A stretch of 64,000 bases of DNA from Cupriavidus sp. IDO (GTDB taxonomy: Bacteria; Pseudomonadota; Gammaproteobacteria; Burkholderiales; Burkholderiaceae). This document shows, piece after piece, positions 63,225 through 64,000 of this stretch. Under the pieces are notes generated by a model, which ran no database searches, was not told where the DNA came from, and saw nothing but the letters and a program-made list of their open reading frames with translations. Every line of letters begins with the position of its first letter. Position 1 is the stretch's first letter. A program made the position numbers and the translations under genes. The DNA lies in assembly GCF_000812465.1 (NCBI RefSeq), contig NZ_JWMA01000014.1, forward strand, positions 1 to 64,000, in the 5' to 3' direction.

Positions 63225-64000
63225 CTACCGATGGACGCTGGCGCGCATGGGCTTGAGCTGCATGTCGCGGCTGCGTCCGGCCAGCACGTCGGTCATCACG
63301 GACTCGAGGCTGGCCGGGCGCAGGCGCAGTTCGCTCGCCATGGGATGCTCCAGCACATTGTCCAGTGTCATCGAGTCAAGGTTGTCGCGCGACAGCAGCG
63401 GATCGCCGGGCATATGCTCCATGATGGCGGCCTCGACGCGCGCCAGCGCATCGGGCAGCGCGATCACGGGGCGCGGATGCCCGGACGCACGCCCGGCAAA
63501 GCGCACCAGTTCTTCCAGCGTATAAACCTGCGGGCCGCCCAGCTCGTAGCCATGGTCGATCGTGGCGGGCGTGACCATCGCATTGAGGAAGGCCTGCACC
63601 ACGTCCTGCACGAACACCGGCTGGAAGCGCGACTGCGCGCACGCCAGCGGCACCACCGGCGCCGCCTGCTGCATCCGGGCAAAGAGATTGAGGAAATGAT
63701 CGTCCGGCCCGAACACGACCGACGGGCGGAAGATAGTCCAGTCCAGGCCGCTGCCGCGCACGATGCGCTCGCCGTCGCCCTTGCTGCGCAGGTACATCGA
63801 CGGGCCCTGGCTGTCGGCGCCCAGCGCGCTCATATGGAGCAGCCGGCGAACCCCGGTGCTCAGGCACGACGCCACGATCTGCCGGACCAGCTCGACATGC
63901 GCCATGAGGAACGCATTGCCATATGGCTCGGCGCGTTCACCGTGCAGCACACCGACGAGATTGACGACGATGCCGTCGACGCCGAGCGAACCGATCGCGT
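63225..64000 (-). CDS. NDUFA9-like NAD(P)-binding epimerase/reductase, truncated at window edge
   Basis: The C-terminal ~258 residues of an atypical SDR (complex I NDUFA9 subunit family) are visible; the N-terminal Rossmann GxxGxxG lies beyond 64000. Stretches LLHMSALGAD, YLRSKGDGERIVRGSGLDWTIFRPSVVFG and FQPVFVQDVVQAFLNA are characteristic, with Tyr and Lys in MYLRSKGDGE as the degenerate active-site pair. It probably binds NAD(P)H and may act in quinone or respiratory-complex related chemistry; function unproven. Confidence 0.8.
   Translation of the reverse strand, partial: AIGSLGVDGIVVNLVGVLHGERAEPYGNAFLMAHVELVRQIVASCLSTGVRRLLHMSALGADSQGPSMYLRSKGDGERIVRGSGLDWTIFRPSVVFGPDDHFLNLFARMQQAAPVVPLACAQSRFQPVFVQDVVQAFLNAMVTPATIDHGYELGGPQVYTLEELVRFAGRASGHPRPVIALPDALARVEAAIMEHMPGDPLLSRDNLDSMTLDNVLEHPMASELRLRPASLESVMTDVLAGRSRDMQLKPMRASVHR

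Overview
The window is high-GC betaproteobacterial chromosome, most likely Cupriavidus (a C. necator relative). Supporting this are a fused isobutyryl-CoA mutase IcmF, a 3-hydroxybutyryl-CoA dehydrogenase with the residue pattern of C. necator PaaH1, a beta-alanine transaminase/mmsA pair divergent from a MocR regulator, DmeF-type metal efflux, and E. coli-like LexA, MerR and Crp sites. Species assignment is from recognition only; no search was run.

Layout. 0.2-1.7 kb: nitronate monooxygenase and a DUF454 membrane protein. 1.6-10.4 kb (minus): a seven-gene operon joining a LIV-type ABC importer to two acid-CoA ligases, divergent from a Crp-family regulator (10.7 kb). 11.3-17.1 kb: DUF3293 protein, proline-rich exported protein, PaaH-type dehydrogenase, HIT protein and icmF with a MerR-type promoter. 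17.35-19.41 kb: a decayed TnpB-related insertion with long terminal inverted repeats, an almost ideal SOS (LexA) box over its promoter and a structured 3' segment. 19.4-27.7 kb: two MocR regulators, an amino acid permease, and the transaminase/mmsA beta-alanine module. 28.0-31.6 kb: a fluoroacetate-dehalogenase-type hydrolase, DmeF efflux pump, ArsN2-like acetyltransferase, tRNA-Cys and bacterioferritin. 32.1-35.3 kb: a membrane-embedded spermidine-synthase-fold protein coupled to an exported isoaspartate methyltransferase. 35.6-43.0 kb: a less GC-rich accessory stretch of small exported proteins, a second ArsN2-like enzyme, acylphosphatase, and a ligD-ku-(MerR/TPR) end-joining operon. 43.0-51.3 kb: housekeeping genes (glmS, glmU, ttcA, folB, a pteridine-reductase-like SDR, MidA-type methyltransferase, DUF2905). 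51.4-61.1 kb: two divergent ABC import operons, one carbohydrate type with a Tat-exported binding protein and one LIV type ending in a universal stress protein. 61.1-64.0 kb: cca, a glutathione S-transferase and a truncated NDUFA9-like epimerase.

How it fits together. Much of the window handles short organic acids and amino acids: import (two LIV systems, one permease), CoA activation (two ligases), beta-oxidation (PaaH), valine and beta-alanine catabolism (transaminase, MmsA) and branched acyl-CoA rearrangement (IcmF), each module with its own recognisable operator. The most unusual items are the SOS-boxed TnpB-related element and the third gene of the end-joining operon, a predicted MerR-HTH/TPR fusion whose start overlaps the ku stop.
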